Shown here: positions 54,034-62,897 of the stretch, one piece after another | How positions within the stretch are numbered: the stretch's first letter is position 1 | Layout: each line of letters opens with the position of its first letter | Assembly: GCA_005502875.1 (NCBI GenBank) | Contig: SCMV01000006.1 | Location: forward strand, 1-64,000 | DNA from: Comamonadaceae bacterium 2PF | Lineage (GTDB): Bacteria; Pseudomonadota; Gammaproteobacteria; Burkholderiales; Burkholderiaceae_C | Length of the DNA: 64,000 bases | Direction of reading: 5' to 3' | The notes under the pieces: generated by a model | Seen by the model: the letters and a program-made list of their open reading frames with translations, nothing else | What the model was told of the DNA's origin: nothing | Databases searched by the model: none | Made by a program: the position numbers and the translations under genes

Positions 54034-56091
54034 ATGGCCGAATCCGTCCGCTTCAACGATCACGTGCAGGAACAGCTGGGACGAGCCCCCGAGCTGGCAC
54101 AACGCATCGTCGCCCGCACCCAAGCTGTGCTGCGTGACAGCGGCACCGACCTGTCCCTGGCACAAGACCGCAACCTGCTGTTCGGCGTGGCCGAGGCCGT
54201 TCAGGCGCGGCGCGCCGACTTCGAGTCCGCCCTGACCCAGCACATCCAGGACGAAGTCCGCGCCACCCAGGGCGATGGCCCCAGCGGACGCAAACTGCAC
54301 GAGATGACCATCGACCAGCTCACCCTGGTCGACGAAAACCAGGCCGAGCAGGACATCGAGATCTCGCGCACCGTGCAACTCATCGACCTGGTGGCCGAGT
54401 GGGAGTTGCGCGAACTCCAAGCCTGCACATCGGCGCTGCAGGGCGACACGACCCCACGCCCGCACACCAACCCCCTGCGCCCGGCTGTTTTTGCGCGGGC
54501 GCTCGGCGCCGCAACGCGGGTGCTGCCGCTGTCAGCGGGCGAGCGCAACATGCTGCTGCGCCTGACCGGTCGCGTGCTGGCGGACTGCCTGCGCGAGCAC
54601 TACCGAGAGGTGTCGGCCACGCTGAGATCCCTGGGCTGCGACCCGGTGCCTTTCAAGGCCGTCACCCACCCGCGACGCAGCGCCCCGCCCTCGTCCCTGA
54701 TCGTCACCCAGCCTGGCGCGCTGCAGAGCCTGCTCGATCGCATGCCGCTGCCACCGCCGCCGGCTGCCCCCGCTGCCGCCGCAGCGGCCCATGCCGGCGA
54801 CCTCACCTTCGGCGTGCTCTCGCGCAAACTCGACGAGATCAACGACCCGCAAGGCCTGGCCGCGCGTCGCAGCCAGGCGCAAGTTTCACGGCTGCTGAAC
54901 ACCCTGTTCCAGCAGATGCAGGCCGATGCCGAGGTGCCCGCGCCGGTGCGCCAACTGATCGGCCAGATGGAGCCGGTGCTGCAACGAGCCGCCCAGCAAG
55001 ACACCTGGGTGCTGCGCAGCGACCAGCACCCGGCCTGGCGACTCATCAACCAAATGGCAGCCTACGCAGCCGGCTATGGCGAAAACGACGCGGTTGCGCT
55101 GCGCGGCTTCCTGGCCTTCATGCAGCCGCGCGTGGCGCGCATGCTGCCCGAGCCCGGCCCCGGCAGCGTCGAGCTCGAAACCACGCTCAAGGAGATGCAG
55201 CAGTTCATCGTCTCCCAAAGCCAGGCCGCCGTTCAGCAGGCTCCCCAGGCCGTGGCCCGACTGCGCGAGGCCGACCAACGCCTGACCCTCCACCCCTTGC
55301 TGCAACAGCAAGTCGCCAACCAGGTGGAACTGGTCAAGCTGCCCCAGGTCATCAAGGACTTCCTCTGCGGCCCCTGGGTCGAGGTGCTCACGCACACCAT
55401 GGCCACCACCTCGCCCGAGGACGACGAATCGCAAGCCATGCTGTGCGTGGTCGACGACCTGGTGCAAAGCCTGCAAAGGCCGGAGAGCATCGATGCACGC
55501 GAAGCCCTGCGCCGCAAGCTGCCAGACCTGAGCAACCGGCTGCAACGAGGCATGGCCAGCATCAACATGCCCCGCCATGAGCAGGACACCCTGCTCGAAG
55601 CCCTCATGCGCATGCACACCCGCGTGCTCATGGCCACACCCAAGCCGCCCAAGCTGGAACGCGAGCGCACCGGTTTCGAGTCCAGCACCCTGGCCAACCT
55701 CGACGCCTTGCTCGACGACCTGCGCTTCGCTCAGGCCGATGGCCGACCGCTCGACACCAACCTGGGCTCCCTGCCCACGGTGCCCATGGCCTTTGGCGAG
55801 AACGCCGACGACGCGGCCATCCTGGCGCGCCGCCGCCAGTGGGCCGACGCCCTTACCCCGGGCACCTGGTGCAAGCTCTTCATGCAAGGCCAATGGACCA
55901 CCGCCCGCCTGCTGTGGGTCAGCGAAAACCGCCAGTTCTACATGTTCGGCAGCGACCTGGCAGGCCGCCTGCACTCCCTGAGCCGCCGCGCGCTCGAGCG
56001 CCTGCGCGCCGAAGGCCTGGCCACCAGCCTGGAAGACCGCAGCCTGATGCAGCGCGCCGTCGACAGCATGGTGCAGGAGCTCGACAGCTGA
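54034..56091 (+). CDS. DUF1631 family protein
   Basis: A 685-residue, mostly helical cytoplasmic protein. It matches DUF1631, a large family of beta- and gammaproteobacteria with unknown role: early LHEMTIDQLTLVDENQAEQD, middle GDLTFGVLSRKLDEINDPQ, and a late PilZ-like patch (PGTWCKLFMQGQWTTARLLWVSENRQFYMF in short segments) which could bind cyclic di-GMP or RNA. A Pro/Ala linker lies at about 230-250. It is divergent from flhB across 281 bases that show no other gene. Its link to motility is only by position. Confidence 0.87.
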   Translation: MAESVRFNDHVQEQLGRAPELAQRIVARTQAVLRDSGTDLSLAQDRNLLFGVAEAVQARRADFESALTQHIQDEVRATQGDGPSGRKLHEMTIDQLTLVDENQAEQDIEISRTVQLIDLVAEWELRELQACTSALQGDTTPRPHTNPLRPAVFARALGAATRVLPLSAGERNMLLRLTGRVLADCLREHYREVSATLRSLGCDPVPFKAVTHPRRSAPPSSLIVTQPGALQSLLDRMPLPPPPAAPAAAAAAHAGDLTFGVLSRKLDEINDPQGLAARRSQAQVSRLLNTLFQQMQADAEVPAPVRQLIGQMEPVLQRAAQQDTWVLRSDQHPAWRLINQMAAYAAGYGENDAVALRGFLAFMQPRVARMLPEPGPGSVELETTLKEMQQFIVSQSQAAVQQAPQAVARLREADQRLTLHPLLQQQVANQVELVKLPQVIKDFLCGPWVEVLTHTMATTSPEDDESQAMLCVVDDLVQSLQRPESIDAREALRRKLPDLSNRLQRGMASINMPRHEQDTLLEALMRMHTRVLMATPKPPKLERERTGFESSTLANLDALLDDLRFAQADGRPLDTNLGSLPTVPMAFGENADDAAILARRRQWADALTPGTWCKLFMQGQWTTARLLWVSENRQFYMFGSDLAGRLHSLSRRALERLRAEGLATSLEDRSLMQRAVDSMVQELDS

Positions 56092-56205
56092 TTGCCACGA
56101 CTCGCCGGGTCGATCGGTCTGCGGCATCATTGCCAACCGCACATCGCAGCGAGCGCCCACGCCCATCGCGATGATGAAAAACGCCTGGGATGAGGAACCA
56201 ACGCC

Positions 56206-56880
56206 ATGTACACGCTGCACATCGCCAACAAGAACTACTCATCGTGGTCGCTGCGGCCCTGGTTGTTGATGAGCGAGCTGGGACTGCCCTTTGAAGAAAG
56301 GCTCGAGCCCTTCGGCGAGGTCGAGTTCACCCGCTTCTCGCCCACCGGCAAGGTGCCTTGCCTGCACGACGGCGGACAAGTCGTGTGGGACTCTCTGGCC
56401 ATCACCGAGTACCTGGCAGAACGCCACCCCGGCGTGTGGCCCACCGATGCCACCGCTCGCGCCTGGGCCCGCTGCGCCAGCGCCGAGATGCACTCGGGCT
56501 TCTTCGCGCTGCGCGAGACCTGCACCATGAACTGTGGCCTGCGCATCCGCCTGAGCAACTGGCCTGCTGCGGCGAGAGCCGACTGGCAGCGCGCCGAAAC
56601 GCTCTGGCAAGAAGGCCTGCAGCGCTTTGGCGGGCCCTTCCTGGCCGGAGATCGGTTCACGGCCGTGGACGCCTTCTTTGCGCCACTGGCTTTCCGTGCC
56701 CAGACCTATTCCCCTGATTTGGGCGACGTTGCAAGCGCCTACGTGCAACGCATGCTCGCCCTGCCCTCCATGAGGGGCTGGTACGAGCAGGCACTGGCCG
56801 AGACATGGCGCGACGAGCCCCACGAAGCCGATGCACGAGCAAAAGGGCAATGGCTGCAGGACCTGCGCCGAGCGCGCTGA
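56206..56880 (+). CDS. Glutathione S-transferase family protein
   Basis: A 224-residue protein with a thioredoxin-like N-domain (MYTLHIANKNYSSWSLRPW, the S-S-W-S serine motif where GSTs activate glutathione, then SPTGKVPCLHDGG and DSLAITEYLAERHP) and an all-helical C-domain. It resembles the YfcF/maleylacetoacetate isomerase side of the superfamily. The substrate is unknown. It lies alone, 114 bases after the DUF1631 gene. Confidence 0.9.
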   Translation: MYTLHIANKNYSSWSLRPWLLMSELGLPFEERLEPFGEVEFTRFSPTGKVPCLHDGGQVVWDSLAITEYLAERHPGVWPTDATARAWARCASAEMHSGFFALRETCTMNCGLRIRLSNWPAAARADWQRAETLWQEGLQRFGGPFLAGDRFTAVDAFFAPLAFRAQTYSPDLGDVASAYVQRMLALPSMRGWYEQALAETWRDEPHEADARAKGQWLQDLRRAR

Positions 56881-57038
56881 AGCGAGCGCCATGATCAGCC
56901 TTGGCATGGGTCAAAAAACAGACAAAAAGGGAAACGCAACCCCATGAGGTGGGGAGTGCCTGAATCCGCATGGGGGCTTAGAGTGCGACAGCCGTCACCG
57001 GCACTCGTTCCATTCGCAAGACAACTTCAGGAGTTCAC

Positions 57039-57650
57039 ATGTCCCGTTCTTCCCGCGTCATTGCCGCCATGCTCATCGGCGCCAGCGCCCTGGCATCCGC
57101 GCAGGCCGCCGAGATTGCGGTCGCCAGCGTCACCGCCTCGTCGACCTTCTACACCTACAACCCGGTCAACCTGATCAATGGCAACGGCCTGAGCGGCGAC
57201 CTGCACAGCGGCAACTGGGAGGCCAAGTGGCTGCTCGACGGCGTCAACACCGGCAACCTGACCTTTGACCTGGGTGGCCTGTACAAGATCGGCAGCACGA
57301 CCATCTGGAACTACGGCCCTGGCTGCTGCGGCGAAGGTCGCTCCGTCCAGGACCTGTCCATCAGCCTGTCCACCGACGGCGTGAACTACAGCGAATTCGG
57401 TGCCTTCGTGCTGAGCAAGCCCACCACCGACCCCTTCGGCGGCGAAACGCTGGGTCTGGGCGACACCACCGCCCGCTTCGTTCGCTTTGACATCAAGAGC
57501 AATCACGGCGAGGCCGACTACACCGGCCTGTCCGAGGTGAAGTTCGACGGCGTGTCGGCCGTGCCCGAAGCTTCGAGCCTGGCCTGCGGCCTGATCGGTC
57601 TGGCCACGGCCGCCCTGCTGCAGCGCCGCCGCAACAACGCAGCGCGCTGA
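57039..57650 (+). CDS. PEP-CTERM exported protein with discoidin (F5/8 type C)-like domain
   Basis: A 203-residue exported protein. Signal peptide MSRSSRVIAAMLIGASALAS, then a galactose-binding fold typical of F5/8 type C domains: EAKWLLDGVNTGNLTFDLGG, TTIWNYGPG, ISLSTDGVNYSEFG and ARFVRFDIKS. The C-terminus is a sorting signal with VPEASS rather than VPEPSS, a hydrophobic stretch and QRRR. Such domains bind glycans, which fits a surface or matrix role. TCAGGAG lies before the ATG. The CCGEGR pair of cysteines is unusual for a secreted domain. Confidence 0.88.
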   Translation: MSRSSRVIAAMLIGASALASAQAAEIAVASVTASSTFYTYNPVNLINGNGLSGDLHSGNWEAKWLLDGVNTGNLTFDLGGLYKIGSTTIWNYGPGCCGEGRSVQDLSISLSTDGVNYSEFGAFVLSKPTTDPFGGETLGLGDTTARFVRFDIKSNHGEADYTGLSEVKFDGVSAVPEASSLACGLIGLATAALLQRRRNNAAR

Positions 57651-57703
57651 TCGGTCATTCAGGCCTCGATCCAGCCTCGCTTGGCACTGGCCTGCGGACC
57701 CGC

Positions 57704-57723
57704 ACAGGGGCATGTGCCCCTGT
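57704..57723. terminator. Possible bidirectional terminator
   Basis: ACAGGGGCA (57704-57712) and TGCCCCTGT (57715-57723) are perfect reverse complements between the convergent PEP-CTERM and spoVR genes. The loop is very short and no T-run follows, so termination is only possible. Confidence 0.4.
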
Positions 57724-57729
57724 TGCGAA

Positions 57730-59286
57730 TCACTCCATGTTCGCCGGCACCACCGTCCAGTGCTGGCGGGTGTCGCCCTGCGAATTGACGCTTTCCATGT
57801 GAACCGGGAAGCCCCAAAGCCGTGCCACGTGCTTGAGCACCTCGCGCGTGCTGTCGTGCAGCGGGCGATCGTTGTGCTGCGTGTGGCGCAGGGTCAGCGA
57901 CCGGTCGCCACGCAGGTTCACGCTCCAGACCTGGATGTTGGGCTCGCGCGAGCCCAGGTCGTACTGGCGTGACAGCGTCTCGCGCAACGCGCGGTAGCCC
58001 ATCTCGTCGTGGATGGCGCTGACCTCGTACTCGCTGGCCTGCTCGTCGTCGCGGATGGCAAACAGCCGGAAGTCGCGCATCACCTTCGGAGAAAGGAACT
58101 GCCCGATGAAGCTCTCGTCCTTGAAGTTGCGCATGGCGTAGTCGAGTGTCTTGAGCCAGGCGTGTTCTTCCTTGGGCGTGTTCTCGGCGGAACCCGCGAA
58201 ATCCGGGAACCAATGCCGGTCTTCCGGCGTGGGCTTCTCGCAGATGCGCTTGAGGTCCGTGTACATCGCAAAGCCCAGCGCATACGGGTTCAGGCCGCTG
58301 TAGGCGCGGTGCCCCACCGGCGGCTGGAACACCACGTTGGTGTGCGACTGCAGCCACTCCATCATGATGCCGTCGGTCAGGTGACCGTCTTCGTACATGG
58401 TGTTGAGCAGCGTGTAGTGCCAGAACGTGGCCCAGCCTTCGTTCATGACCTGGGTCTGGCGCTGCGGGTAGAAGTACTGCGCCACCTTGCGCACGATGCG
58501 CACGATCTCGCGCTGCCAGGGCTCGAGCAGCGGCGCGTGCTTCTCGATGAAGTAGAGCAGGTTCTCCTGCGGCTCGGCCGGGAAGCGCCTCACGGCCTCC
58601 TCCTCGGGGCGGTCGGCACGACGCGGCAGCGTGCGCCACAGGTCGTTGACCTGCTGCTGCAGGTAGGCCTCGCGCTCTTCGCGGCGGGCCAGTTCCTTGT
58701 CAAGCGAGAGCTTGCCTGGGCGGCGGTAGCGGTCCACGCCGTGGTTCATCAGCGCGTGGCAGCTGTCGAGCAGCTCTTCGACGGCGTCGATGCCATGGCG
58801 CTCTTCGCAGCGGGCCACGTAGTTCTTGGCGTAGACCAGGTAGTCGATGATGGAGCCGGCATCGGTCCACATCCGGAACAGGTAGTTGCCCTTGAAGAAG
58901 CTGTTGTGCCCGTAGGCCGCGTGCGCGATCACCAGGGCCTGCATGGCCATGGTGTTCTCCTCCATCAGGTAGCTGATGCAGGGGTTGGAGTTGATGACGA
59001 TCTCGTAGGCCAGCCCCATGTGGCCGCGGCGGTAGTTCTTCTCGGTGGCGATGAACTCCTTGCCGTACGACCAGTGGCGGTAGTTCACCGGCATGCCCAC
59101 GCTGGCGTAGGCGTCCATCATCTGCTCGGCGGTGATGATCTCGAGCTGGTTGGGGTAGGTGTCGAGCTTGTAGCGCTGCGCGGTGGCGCGGATGACGTCG
59201 TGGTACTCCTCGATCAGCTCGAAGGACCAGTCCGACAGCCCTGGCAGGGGTTTCTCGGCTCGATGGGGCGTCAGCAAGGCACTCAT
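57730..59286 (-). CDS. SpoVR family protein
   Basis: A 518-residue cytoplasmic protein of the SpoVR family: WSFELIEEYHDVIRATAQRY, VNYRHWSYGKEF, HAAYGHNSFFKGNYLF, MNEGWATFWHYTLLNTMYED. The His and Glu residues in HxxYGHNxFF and EGWATFWHY suggest a metal site. In non-sporulating proteobacteria it pairs with YeaH and PrkA in stress and stationary phase. ATG 59286 overlaps the yeaH stop as ATGA. The exact reaction is unknown. Confidence 0.93.
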   Translation of the reverse strand: MSALLTPHRAEKPLPGLSDWSFELIEEYHDVIRATAQRYKLDTYPNQLEIITAEQMMDAYASVGMPVNYRHWSYGKEFIATEKNYRRGHMGLAYEIVINSNPCISYLMEENTMAMQALVIAHAAYGHNSFFKGNYLFRMWTDAGSIIDYLVYAKNYVARCEERHGIDAVEELLDSCHALMNHGVDRYRRPGKLSLDKELARREEREAYLQQQVNDLWRTLPRRADRPEEEAVRRFPAEPQENLLYFIEKHAPLLEPWQREIVRIVRKVAQYFYPQRQTQVMNEGWATFWHYTLLNTMYEDGHLTDGIMMEWLQSHTNVVFQPPVGHRAYSGLNPYALGFAMYTDLKRICEKPTPEDRHWFPDFAGSAENTPKEEHAWLKTLDYAMRNFKDESFIGQFLSPKVMRDFRLFAIRDDEQASEYEVSAIHDEMGYRALRETLSRQYDLGSREPNIQVWSVNLRGDRSLTLRHTQHNDRPLHDSTREVLKHVARLWGFPVHMESVNSQGDTRQHWTVVPANME

Positions 59287-60584
59287 GCGTCCACTCCTTC
59301 CTTCTTGAACAGTTCGCGAAAGACCGGGTAGATCTGCGAGGCCTCCAGCACCTTGCGCATCGCAAAGTGCTTGTGCGTCTCGGCCAGGCTCAGGTACTCG
59401 TCCCAGAGGTTCTGCTCGGTCTGGGCCACCTGCACGTAAGCGTAGTAGCGCACCAGCGGCAGGATCTTTTCTTCCAGGATCTCCTTGCAGCGGCTGGAGT
59501 CGTGGTGCCAGTTGTCGCCGTCGGAGGCCTGGGCCACGTACAGGTTCCACTCGTTGGTCGGGTAGCGCGCGCGGATGACCTCGTCGAGCAGCACCAGGGC
59601 GCTCGAGACCACCGTGCCGCCGGTCTCGGTGGCGTGGAAGAAGTCGTCTTCGTTGACCTCTTGGGCTTGCGTGTGGTGGCGGATGAAGACCAGCTCGATC
59701 TTGTCGTAGTGGCGTGTGAGGAACAGGTACAGCAGGATGAAGAATCGCTTGGACAGCTCCTTGCGTTGCTCGTCCATCGAGCCGGAAACGTCCATCACGC
59801 AGAACATCACGGCCTTGGTGGTGGGCACCGGCACCTTGACGCGGCTGCGAAAGCGCAGGTCGATCGGGTCGAGGAAGGGGATGCCAGCCACGCGACCACG
59901 CAAGTGCCTGATGCGCGCCTCGAGCTGCTCGAGCTCGACAGCATGATCGTGGTCGAGCGCATCGTCGCCCTCTTGCTTTTCCGCCCGCAGCGCGGCCATG
60001 CGTTCTTCGAGCTCTTCGATCTCGCGGCGGCTGCTCGCGCCCAGTGCGATGCGGCGGCCGAGTGCCCCGCGCATCGAGCGCACCACGTGCAGGTTGTTGG
60101 GCGTGCCATCGTTGCTGAAGCCGGCGCGGTGGCTCTTCCACTCGGGCACCTCGGCCAGCGCCGTCTTGACCATGTTGGGCAGGGCCAGGTCCTCGAAGAA
60201 GACCTGCATGAACTCTTCCTTGCTCAGGCTGAAGACGAAGTCGTCTTCGCCTTCGCCCGAATCGCTGGCCTCGCCCGAGCCGCTGCCCTGCCCGCCCCCA
60301 CCTTGTGGTTTTTCGATGCGGTCACCCCGCACGTACTCGCGGTTGCCAGGGTGCACCACGTCGCGCGTGCCCCCGTCACCATGGCGAAACACCGGCTCAC
60401 CCAGGTCCCGCTTGGGGATGGCGATGTCCTCGCCCTTTTCGATGTCGCGGATGCTGCGGCCGTTGATGGCCCGCTGCACGGCTTCTCGGACCTGGTCCTT
60501 GTGGCGGCGCAGGAAACGCTCGCGGTTGCCGATGGATTTGTTCTTCCCCGCGAGGCGTCTGTCGATGATGTGTTGCCGTGTCAT
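59283..60584 (-). CDS. yeaH: YeaH/YhbH family protein (DUF444, vWA-like)
   Basis: A 433-residue protein with a basic N-terminal region (RRLAGKNKSIGNRERFLRR), a Gly/Ser linker near 95-113, and a von Willebrand A-like domain with the MIDAS start DVSGSM at 265-270. The family always travels with prkA and spoVR and is tied to nitrogen starvation and acid survival in enterobacteria. It is coupled to spoVR by a four-base overlap and separated from prkA by a palindromic element. Confidence 0.93.
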   Translation of the reverse strand: MTRQHIIDRRLAGKNKSIGNRERFLRRHKDQVREAVQRAINGRSIRDIEKGEDIAIPKRDLGEPVFRHGDGGTRDVVHPGNREYVRGDRIEKPQGGGGQGSGSGEASDSGEGEDDFVFSLSKEEFMQVFFEDLALPNMVKTALAEVPEWKSHRAGFSNDGTPNNLHVVRSMRGALGRRIALGASSRREIEELEERMAALRAEKQEGDDALDHDHAVELEQLEARIRHLRGRVAGIPFLDPIDLRFRSRVKVPVPTTKAVMFCVMDVSGSMDEQRKELSKRFFILLYLFLTRHYDKIELVFIRHHTQAQEVNEDDFFHATETGGTVVSSALVLLDEVIRARYPTNEWNLYVAQASDGDNWHHDSSRCKEILEEKILPLVRYYAYVQVAQTEQNLWDEYLSLAETHKHFAMRKVLEASQIYPVFRELFKKEGVDA

Positions 60585-60613
60585 GTACGCAGTCCGCCGT
60601 TTTTATCCGAGCG

Positions 60614-60681
60614 GCCACCACGGATCCGGCTTTGCCGGGCCGCTGGTGGCGCCCCCTTGAGGGGGAGCGCCGGAAGGCGCT
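60614..60681. repeat. REP-like palindromic element between yeaH and prkA
   Basis: Three stems follow one another. GCCACCA (60614-60620) pairs with TGGTGGC (60644-60650) and encloses CCGGC-TTT-GCCGG (60626-60638). CCCCC-TTGA-GGGGG is at 60652-60665. AGCGCC-GGAA-GGCGCT is at 60666-60681. The CCCCCTTGAGGGGG core resembles short intergenic repeats of Comamonadaceae-type genomes as I remember them. It could protect the upstream prkA mRNA or cut transcription between the genes. Confidence 0.65.
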
Positions 60682-60699
60682 CGGGGGTGGGCCATCAGA

Positions 60700-62622
60700 T
60701 CAAGAGCTCTTCCTCACGCGCAGGTACCACTCGCACAGCAGCCGAACCTGCTTGGCCGTGTAGCCCTTCTCGACCATGCGGTTGACGAAGTCTTCGTGCT
60801 TCTTGACCTCGTCGGCGCTGGCCTTGGCGTTGAAGCTGATGACCGGCAACAGCTCTTCGGTGTTGCTGAACATCTTCTTCTCGATCACCGTGCGCAGCTT
60901 CTCGTAACTGGTCCACAGCGGGTTTTTGCCGCTGTTGTTGGCGCGAGCGCGCAGCACGAAGTTGACGATCTCGTTGCGGAAGTCCTTCGGGTTGGCGATG
61001 CCGGCGGGCTTTTCGATCTTCTCCAGCTCTGCGTTGAGCGAGCCGCGGTCGAAGATCTCGCCCGTGTCGGTGTCGCGGTACTCCTGGTCCTGGATCCAGT
61101 AGTCGGCGTAGGTCACGTAGCGGTCGAAGATGTTCTGGCCGTACTCGGAGTAGCTCTCCAGGTAAGCCGTCTGGATCTCCTTGCCGATGAACTCGGCGTA
61201 GCGCGGCGCCAGCATCTCCTTGATGTAGGCGATGTACTTCTGCTCCGTCTCGGCCGGGAACTGCTCGCGCTCGATCTGCTGCTCCAGCACGTACATCAGG
61301 TGCACGGGGTTGGCCGCCACCTCGGCGCTGTCGAAGTTGAAGACCTTGGAGATGATCTTGAAGGCAAAGCGCGTGGAGATGCCGCTCATGCCCTCGTCGA
61401 CGCCCGCGTAATCACGGTACTCTTGAATCGACTTGGCCTTGGGGTCGGTGTCCTTGAGGCTCTCGCCGTCGTAGACCTGCATCTTGCTGTAGATGCTGGA
61501 GTTCTCGGGCTCCTTCAAGCGCGTGAGCACCGCGAACTGGCTCATCATCTTGAGCGTGCCTGGTGCGCAGGGCGCCGCGGCCAGCGACGAACCCCTCACC
61601 AGCTTCTCGTAGATCTTGATCTCCTCGCTCACGCGCAGGCAGTAAGGCACCTTGACGATGTAGATGCGGTCGAGGAAGGCCTCGTTGTTCTTGTTGTTGC
61701 GGAAGGCCTTCCACTCGCTTTCGTTCGAGTGGGCCAGCACCACCCCGTCGAACGGAATGGCGCCAAAACCTTCGGTGCCCTTGAAGTTGCCTTCTTGCGT
61801 GGCCGTCAGCAGCGGGTGCAGCACCTTGATGGGCGCCTTGAACATTTCCACGAACTCGAGCAGGCCCTGGTTGGCCAGGCACAGGCCACCGGAGTAGCTG
61901 TAGGCGTCCGGGTCGTCCTGCGCGTAGGTTTCGAGCTTGCGGATGTCGACCTTGCCGACCAGCGAGCTGATATCCTGGTTGTTCTCGTCACCCGGTTCGG
62001 TCTTGGCGATGCCCACCTGCTTGAGGATGCTGGGGTAGCGCTTGACCACCTTGAACTGGCGGATGTCACCGCCGAACTCTTCAAGGCGCTTGACGGCCCA
62101 GGGGCTGAGGATGCGCTGCAGGTAACGGCGGGGGATGCCGTATTCCTTCTCGAGGATGGGGCCGTCTTCCGTCGGGTCGAACAGGCCCAGCGGCGACTCG
62201 TTCACGGGCGAGCCCTTGATGGCGTAGAACGGCACCTTCTCGGCCAGCAGCTTGAGCCGCTCGGCGATCGAAGACTTGCCGCCACCCACCGGGCCCAGCA
62301 GGTAGAGGATCTGCTTCTTTTCTTCGAGGCCCTGCGCGGCATGGCGGAAGTAGCTCACCACCTGCTCGATGGCGTCTTCCATGCCGTAGAACTCTTCGAA
62401 GGCCGGGTAGATCTTGATGACCTTGTTGGTGAAGATGCGAGACAGGCGCGGGTCGTTGCGCGTGTCGATCATCTGGGGCTCACCGATGGCCAGGAGCATG
62501 CGCTCGGCGGCGGTGGCAAACGCGGTCTTGTCGCGCTTGCAGATGTCGAGGTACTCCTCGAGGGTGTATTCCTCTTCGCGGGTGCGCTCGTAGCGGGCGG
62601 CGAAATTGCTGATCACGTCCAT
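60700..62622 (-). CDS. prkA: PrkA family serine protein kinase/AAA ATPase
   Basis: A 640-residue protein: an AAA ATPase with Walker A GPVGGGKS at 110-117, GLFDPTEDGPILEKEYGIP, AIPFDGVVLAHSNESEW, and a C-terminal kinase-like region (LLCEWYLRVRKSS at the end). Known as PrkA in Bacillus and YeaG in E. coli, it acts in stationary phase and starvation. A very strong ribosome site (GAGGAGGT) precedes ATG 62622. It leads the prkA-yeaH-spoVR group. Confidence 0.95.
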   Translation of the reverse strand: MDVISNFAARYERTREEEYTLEEYLDICKRDKTAFATAAERMLLAIGEPQMIDTRNDPRLSRIFTNKVIKIYPAFEEFYGMEDAIEQVVSYFRHAAQGLEEKKQILYLLGPVGGGKSSIAERLKLLAEKVPFYAIKGSPVNESPLGLFDPTEDGPILEKEYGIPRRYLQRILSPWAVKRLEEFGGDIRQFKVVKRYPSILKQVGIAKTEPGDENNQDISSLVGKVDIRKLETYAQDDPDAYSYSGGLCLANQGLLEFVEMFKAPIKVLHPLLTATQEGNFKGTEGFGAIPFDGVVLAHSNESEWKAFRNNKNNEAFLDRIYIVKVPYCLRVSEEIKIYEKLVRGSSLAAAPCAPGTLKMMSQFAVLTRLKEPENSSIYSKMQVYDGESLKDTDPKAKSIQEYRDYAGVDEGMSGISTRFAFKIISKVFNFDSAEVAANPVHLMYVLEQQIEREQFPAETEQKYIAYIKEMLAPRYAEFIGKEIQTAYLESYSEYGQNIFDRYVTYADYWIQDQEYRDTDTGEIFDRGSLNAELEKIEKPAGIANPKDFRNEIVNFVLRARANNSGKNPLWTSYEKLRTVIEKKMFSNTEELLPVISFNAKASADEVKKHEDFVNRMVEKGYTAKQVRLLCEWYLRVRKSS

Positions 62623-62897
62623 GCTGACCTCCTCGTCAACGACCTGTCTGGATGACCTGTCTGTTCAACGCCTGAAGATCGGCCCGGTTTACCCGTCTGG
62701 TGACACCGGCGCGACCACTCAAGCATCGCCTTCACACCAAAGATCGTGGAAATCACACCCTCGAGGTGGGCAAAGAAAAGCGCTTTTTACCCACCAGACG
62801 GTGTGAACCCGTCGCCCCTATCTTGCACCTTTTTTCGGGTTTGCGTGCGGCAGCCCAACAACAAACGGGCCTCGCCACACAACTTCACCGCATCGCC
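62623..62897 (-). promoter_or_regulatory. prkA upstream region with direct and inverted repeats
   Basis: No gene is seen in these 275 bases. GACCTGTCTG occurs at 62641-62650 and again at 62654-62663. CGTCTGGTG (62694-62702) is the reverse complement of CACCAGACG (62792-62800). On the prkA strand the shared core is CAGAC(A/G)GGT. These may be binding sites for a regulator of the stress module. Confidence 0.5.

Noticed and set aside
57659-58639. Open frame of 326 codons on the minus strand overlapping spoVR
   Set aside because: It is an out-of-frame shadow with Ala/Arg/Gly-rich content; SpoVR in the other frame is complete.
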